Assembly: GCA_009760855.2 (NCBI GenBank)
Contig: WPIO01000036.1
Coordinates: forward strand, 3,792,501 to 3,847,500
Direction of reading: 5' to 3'
From: Cristatella mucedo
Lineage: Eukaryota; Bryozoa; Phylactolaemata; Cristatellidae
Length of the DNA: 55,000 bases
Part shown: in pieces, positions 50,301-55,000 of the stretch
Position numbering within the stretch: the first letter of the stretch is position 1
Layout of the letters: every line of letters starts with the position of its first letter
Notes under the pieces: generated by a model
What the model was told of the DNA's origin: nothing
The model's input: only the letters and a program-made list of their open reading frames with translations
The model's database searches: none
Made by a program: the position numbers and the translations under genes

Positions 50301-53300
50301 CATCTGTAACCACACCCTGATTTAGCTTCGCCTCCACAACATACAAAAGAAGACTAAACGACTGTAAGTAACTTCCAACAGAATCAACTACATTTCCTGG
50401 ATGAGAGCACCCGAGAAGTAGCAGACCAGGAGAACAAGAACAGACAATACCCACTATTCACTAGCCGACAGGAACAATGGGCACACACTATATCACCTCA
50501 TTATCTTCCCCAAGTGTTCGTGCTAATGCCATGTGCTTTCTCAGCAGTGTGGCTCCTTCATTTTCGTCATTGTCGTCGTCATCATCTGCATCATCTTCAT
50601 CTCCTTCCCCATCCCCGTCGGCATCGTCGTCATCATCACTGGTGCAATAAGAAAAAAAAGTTTCATATGCTCAATCCAAGGTCTATTAAGGGCAAATACA
50701 TTTCGAGGAAAGATGAAGAGGCAACACGCCGAGCCGATCAGAGCTTGCAAGGTCAGAAAAGTGACGTTTTTCTTATAAAAAAGCATGCACTCTTGCAAAG
50801 CTAGATGAGCAAGAGCAGTGACAGTTGATGCAGGGACTGCTCACCAGTCATCATCATCGTCGTCATCATCCTCATTTGAACTCCAGGCATCCTCCTCCCC
50901 AGCTTCGCCGCGGTCACTCTCGCTATCGTCACTGCCTCCTTCATCCTTGAGTGGCTTGTAGCTCGAGCTCGACGAACAGGATGGCCCCTCTGCATCTTCC
51001 GCGTGGCTTAGACCTAATGGCAGGATGGCAGATGCACTGCGCGCCCCTCTGTGCACACGAAAGCAAAGGAAACGGTAAACAAACGCGTGACAACTAAGGC
51101 ACTTGATTTGCTTGCACGGTGGCAGACCACATCAGGTTTCTGGTGATTCAATGCATCAGCAACACGACGAACAAGCCGCATGACATAGCCGGTACAGTGG
51201 GGGCCAACACCGATATTGAGCCAGTTCGAGAGAGGTGAGAGAGACGAACAGTTCTCGAGCACAATAACTCAAGCGGATTTGCCAAGCACACGCGTACCCG
51301 ACGACGAGGGCAGGCTGTCCGAGTCGGCGGCAGAGCACATGGGCGGCAGCTCCACCAGGTCGGTAAGGCGCTTGCTCGACGAGCAGACGGTGGCTTCGTC
51401 TGCGCTCGAGCCGTCGCCGGACTTGCCGCTCTCGGCATCCGCTTTCGACGTCAACATTGCCGTCGGCCCGGAAGCAGGAGCCTCGGACGCTTCCGACGAG
51501 CTGTCGCACAGGCCCGCGACAGAAGCGCCGGCGCCGCTTGCGTCGGGCGCATCGGCAGTGCTTGAGCTGCAGCCGGCGTCGTCGACCTCTGCAGCAGCGG
51601 TGGTGGCGGCTGGTGCTTCGCTCGAGGACCCGCCTCGCCCAGAAGAAGATGCAAAAAGCGAGGAATGAGCAGTGCCGGCCGGTCTCTCGGCAGCACCACC
51701 GCCGTCACCTCCTCCACCGCCGTCACCTCCTCCACCGCTGCCAGATGAGGAGCCTGACCCCGGCGGCTCGTGCACGTCGGCAGCCGATGCGGCTCCGTGG
51801 CGCGCTTTGCCTCTCGCGAACCTTTGGGCAATGGAAAAATCATGCAGCAATAATACATCATTTTCCTAGCGCTTGTGGAAGACTAGACGTCTTGGTAAGC
51901 ACTTCATAGAGACTGGATAACAGGCATAACAATGTGCAATGACACTAATAACAATAATAAGAAAACTGTCTAGCACCCTAAGAGAACTAAATCACTTTCT
52001 AGGCACTTTACGTATGTTGGAAAGAAAGCATGTCAATTGGTTAGCAATTACAGTGACAGCATCAGCAGGCATAAGCACACCGAGAGCAATTCAAGCGGAC
52101 CCAGCAAATGCATTCAGGAACAGGTGTATGCGTCTTTAGCTTTTTATGTCAGTCGGGAAATGGGAATGTCGTGATTCGGTCTCAAAAAAAGATTTGAGCA
52201 TTGGTTCGAGGCACAGCTAAATGACCCGAATATGAACAGGTGGCATGGTGCCTCGCCTGATTGCGCAGCAGTCTGAATAGGGTGGCTTGAGCAAGATAAT
52301 GCAGGGACCTAAAAGTGAGACAATACCTTATATACAGTCGACACAGCTGCTTGATTAGGAGCCAGTGAAAAGTGAGGTGCCATGTGGCAATTACAAAGTT
52401 CACGACAGACAAGTCTAACGGTAGACTTTTGCACCAACTGTAAGCTTCTATTTGCACAGGTAGTAATGCCTGCGAGCAGTGAGTTACTTACAGAAGTCGA
52501 GACAGGATGCCACAAATGTACAGACCAGCTTCGGTGTGGTATCATTGTCTAAGCATGCCCATGCGTTTGAAAAGATAAGTAGCTGAAAGTAGGCAGACTT
52601 AACAGCGGAGTCTGCCGTGGTCGTCTAGCTACGGTTATTTTGGAGCAGGACACCCAGATTGTATGCATATGCTACAGGAGTTATGCCGGCCAAGCCCATT
52701 TTAAGGGTTTAGATTTTTAATTTTTCTGGGTAACATGTTAGGTTTGCGAATGACTAATAGGTAGGCTTTATCGTCATCCAAGTTGAGAATGTTTGCTGCC
52801 TTTCTAGTGCGAACGTCAGCAATACATGCTGCCACGCATGTACAATGACTAAGCAGCACGAACACTGAGACACAGACATTAGGGCAAGCGCATTGATGCA
52901 CACCAAGCTGGATGGTGGCATCCTGCAACAGGATCAACAGAAGTTAATTCTCTTTACTTTGTGGATCCCAGACCCCGAGGCAGACTTCTCTTAAATCGCC
53001 TGGGCTATCGTGGCCCTGGATCTTCGACTAGCAGCTTCAGTCGACCAGGCTTTGATTATTTAGAGAAGTCTGCCTCAAGGTCTGAAAGCCCGCTCGGGTG
53101 AAGCTGCTAGTCGAAGATCCAGTGCCATGATAGTGCAAGGGATTTAAAATCTTAGCCGATTTAACAGTCTCATTTGTACAGGGGGCAAAAGAGCCTTATC
53201 GGCAATCACCACCACTTGCAGTTGGGAATAAAGAATCGCCCGAATGCAGAATTCAAACCCTCGACCTCCTCGTTCGTGAAGAGCAAGCACCCTACCTCCT

Positions 53301-54144
53301 GTGCTACCATGGCGGCCCAGTAGCTGTTAAATCAGCGAATTTTGTTTTTCTCTCTCTTCACATTACTTCTGGGCAGAAGACCAAGAGTAATCTGCCGGGA
53401 TTCTGATTCGACGGCAGGCAGGGTTATACACCGACGTGGGCTCCGAGACGACGGGGGGGGGGCAGGTAGGCACTGGGGCGGGTGCTGCAGTAAGCTGGTG
53501 GCAACCATCGCGCACATACGCGCATGCACACGCTCCCTTGATGGCAGAAAAGGAAAGACGACTGGGCGAGGCAACAGACGCGCACATTCGCAGCAGGCAC
53601 GTGCGCGCACGCACAAACAGCACGATTCTAGAAAGCAGACGCAGCGAGGCGACGGCAGGGCCGAGCAACGTACACGTCATCGTCGTCCTCTCCTTCCTGC
53701 ATGCCTGCAGCGTCGCCGCTCTCGCGGCCTGTCTCCGCTTGCCGGCTGCTGCTGCCACTGCTGCTGGAGCTGGTGGCCAACTTGCCGGCCAGAACGCCAT
53801 GCCCGTTAGGCACACGGCCGCCGGTCACTGGCGACAGCAGCTGCGCCTTTTGCTCTGCAAAGTTGAGTGCAAGTGTGCGGCGACGACGGGCTGCTAAGCC
53901 AGACAGACGTCGCACCGCTCGAGCAACGGCCACACACGTGACAGGGAGGGGGCAGCAGAAGAGCGCCAGGACTGAGGTGCTCCCTCATCGCAAGCGTGCA
54001 GGGGGGGGGGGGGGGCAGAGCGCCTCTTACTCTTTCCGGCGCCGTCACCGCTGCTTCCGGCTTCTTTCTTGTCGTGCGAGTAGCGCTTCATGAGCTCCGA
54101 TATGGGCATGACGGCCTCCAGCCTTAGCTGCGCGATCTCGTCAC
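47095..54144 (-). CDS. PPM1G: Protein phosphatase PPM1G (PP2C gamma), last nine exons, 5' end off the right edge
   Basis: PPM1G is a Mg/Mn-dependent nuclear Ser/Thr phosphatase of the PP2C fold, known to act on spliceosomal proteins and histones. Nine minus-strand exons join in phase to give about 618 residues plus stop. The first part is the insertion that splits the catalytic domain in this family: [16 protein letters not shown], then a long Ser/Ala/Gly-rich stretch and Asp/Glu runs. The catalytic C-terminal half follows: [53 protein letters not shown], metal-ligand motifs ACDGIW and [10 protein letters not shown]. The tail holds a likely bipartite nuclear signal (KRRDSER and GKRPR). The N-terminal exons with the DGHGG motif lie beyond 55000 or are not visible. 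The gene is intact as far as seen. No clear poly(A) signal was found below 47095. Confidence 0.95.
47479..47569 (-). CDS. PPM1G: PPM1G exon, SSQEVV helix
   Basis: Acceptor CTGTAG, donor GAT|GTGAGC. Encodes [20 protein letters not shown] and KLSEICSD. Confidence 0.92.
47570..49129. other. PPM1G intron, no recognised feature
   Basis: About 1.56 kb with no clear repeat or exon; AT-richer than the exons. Confidence 0.55.
49130..49259 (-). CDS. PPM1G: PPM1G exon, catalytic core with CDG metal ligand
   Basis: Acceptor CCATAG, donor TG|GTGGGT. Encodes [20 protein letters not shown], then [13 protein letters not shown]. Confidence 0.95.
49388..49628 (-). CDS. PPM1G: PPM1G exon, catalytic core
   Basis: Acceptor CTACAG, donor G|GTGAGA. 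Encodes [40 protein letters not shown] and [13 protein letters not shown]. Confidence 0.95.
49629..50496. other. PPM1G intron, no recognised feature
   Basis: About 0.87 kb; no exon, repeat family or RNA gene identified. Confidence 0.55.
50497..50638 (-). CDS. PPM1G: PPM1G exon, second acidic run
   Basis: Acceptor GCACCAG, donor GAG|GTGATA. Encodes an Asp-rich run then [20 protein letters not shown]. The codon split with the previous exon gives a lone Cys among acidic residues. Confidence 0.8.
50845..51046 (-). CDS. PPM1G: PPM1G exon, Ser/Asp-rich insertion
   Basis: Acceptor CACAGAG, donor TG|GTGAGC. Encodes [39 protein letters not shown] and a run of eight Asp. Confidence 0.82.
51298..51821 (-). 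CDS. PPM1G: PPM1G exon, long low-complexity insertion
   Basis: A 524-nt exon rich in Ser, Ala, Gly and Asp. Acceptor CCAAAG, donor G|GTACGC. It makes the insertion longer than in vertebrate PPM1G as I recall that protein. Low conservation makes boundaries less certain, but both phases agree. Confidence 0.78.
51940..52640 (-). mobile_element. LINE family A fragment with RT C-terminus
   Basis: Minus-strand fragments such as [20 protein letters not shown] and the family 3' UTR and tail, in a PPM1G intron. Confidence 0.7.
52975..53128. repeat. Paired inverted segments in A-B-A'-B' order
   Basis: Segment A (GAGGCAGACTTCTCT, near 52978) and B (CTGGATCTTCGACTAGCAGC, near 53016) recur inverted near 53071 and 53103, with order A, B, A', B'. 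Confidence 0.8.
53140..53322 (-). mobile_element. SINE family 1, diverged copy
   Basis: Same layout with many substitutions, in a PPM1G intron. Confidence 0.65.
53674..53854 (-). CDS. PPM1G: PPM1G exon, Ser-rich and acidic insertion
   Basis: Acceptor TTTGCAG, donor GT|GTACGT in phase 2, which alone fits the next exon. Encodes [20 protein letters not shown], a Ser run and QEGEDDDD. Confidence 0.82.
54031..54144 (-). CDS. PPM1G: PPM1G exon, start of acidic insertion
   Basis: First exon seen. Acceptor CGTCAG, donor A|GTAAGA. Encodes [20 protein letters not shown] and [19 protein letters not shown] 15-G run on the plus strand lies in the following intron. Confidence 0.88.
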
Positions 54145-54527
54145 CTGACGGACAGAGAAGGAGCCGTCGGGTCACATCGGCTCGTTTGCGCTACGTCAGC
54201 GGCCGGGCTGGCCTCTGAGAAACGCAAGCCCCCACTAACCCCCTGAGCAGGAGAGCAAATCCCCAGAGCAAGCAGTGACTATAACGGGTGGCGATGCCAC
54301 AATGCAGGCGCATGCACACGGTTGCATGGCAAAACAATGTTAAGCACTTTGCAGAGAACTCCTTCGACGGGGTAGGGAGGAGGATCGATGGAGGTGGTTA
54401 TATACAGTGTGTGCGCACCTCAAAGCTGGATTCTTATTTCATCAAAACAAAAACGACTGAACCCAAACGATCCACTAGCAAAGCAGCTGATTCAAAACAG
54501 CCATCTACTAGCCACGAGAGTCTAGAG

Positions 54528-54901
54528 CAGAGGTCGGCAAACTCCGGCCTTTAGGCCAGATAAAGCCTAGTTAGTATCCAGTCCGGCCCAATGTCTCCTA
54601 GTTACTTATTGTTGGACCCGGCCTAATTGCATTGTAGCAGTTTTGTTCTTTACTGCTGGCTGCAGCTCAAGCTGAGGCCACAGTATTTATTTTTAGAACT
54701 GATGTCAGTGTTTGCATGAAACACAGGCGCCTGACCGAGGAGGGATGACAAACCCTAAGCCCCTATAATTGCAGCTTGAGTATGTTCGTCTGGCCATGTC
54801 GACTCCACTGGCCGTCGGAGTTGGTGTGGTTTCTTCTGGCCTAGGGTGCCTTTTTCAACCCCTGAAATGGCCCTGTAGTCCCAAACATTTGCCGACCTTT
54901 G
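54528..54901. mobile_element. Non-autonomous hAT transposon (MITE)
   Basis: Starts CAGAGGTCGGCAAA and ends TTTGCCGACCTTTG, a terminal inverted repeat of 13/14. The flanks GTCTAGAG (54520-54527) and GTTTAGAG (54902-54909) form an 8-bp target duplication with one difference, the hAT hallmark. The start fits the common hAT pattern CAGNGGTCGGCAAACT. No transposase is encoded in its 374 bp. Confidence 0.85.
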
Positions 54902-55000
54902 GTTTAGAGGAAGAGAGTCGATCCTCCAGCAAGATCATCCAACTTCAACTCAACCTCCTCCCAATAGTACTTGAGTACTTCTTATATGCCCAAGAATACT

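Overview
The window is eukaryotic nuclear DNA from an animal with motile cilia or flagellated sperm. The evidence is intron-rich genes with GT-AG junctions, an axonemal outer-arm dynein heavy chain, a metazoan-type PPM1G phosphatase, and abundant non-LTR retrotransposons, SINEs and microsatellites. I could not place the species. The dynein has far fewer introns than its vertebrate orthologues (one exon is 1.77 kb), so a non-vertebrate animal is more likely. That is inference.

Three protein-coding genes lie head to tail on the minus strand. (1) Positions 1-23005: 23 exons of an outer-arm beta-type dynein heavy chain of the DNAH9/11/17 group, closest by eye to DNAH17. All exon phases agree and give residues 1-2737, from the N-terminal tail through the linker, AAA1, AAA2 and AAA3; the rest lies left of the window. 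A strong RFX X-box sits about 160 bp upstream of the start codon. (2) Positions 28935-43891: ten phase-compatible exons give a complete 525-residue protein with an Arg/Ser-rich N-terminus and a long coiled coil. I do not recognise it by name. An imperfect X-box lies about 230 bp upstream of its start. (3) Positions 47095-54144: the last nine exons of PPM1G, a nuclear PP2C-family Ser/Thr phosphatase; its first exons lie right of the window.

Introns and intergenic DNA are filled with decayed repeats. There are two LINE families of L2/CR1 type (A ends in an (ATT)n tail after a 3' stem-loop, B in an (ACATT)n tail), a 3' remnant of an R2/NeSL-like LINE, at least three tRNA-like SINE families, and one non-autonomous hAT element with an 8-bp target duplication. 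There are also long (GA)n, (CA)n and (TA)n arrays, a 17-bp satellite-like array and a purine-rich minisatellite. The 23-29 kb intergenic stretch is almost wholly repeats; the 44-47 kb stretch between PPM1G and the coiled-coil gene is about 3.2 kb.

Genes 1 and 2 may belong to one ciliary programme, because both have X-box-like motifs upstream. PPM1G is a general nuclear phosphatase with no evident link. Exon boundaries were set by eye from splice consensus, reading phase and family similarity; no alignment or transcript evidence was available.
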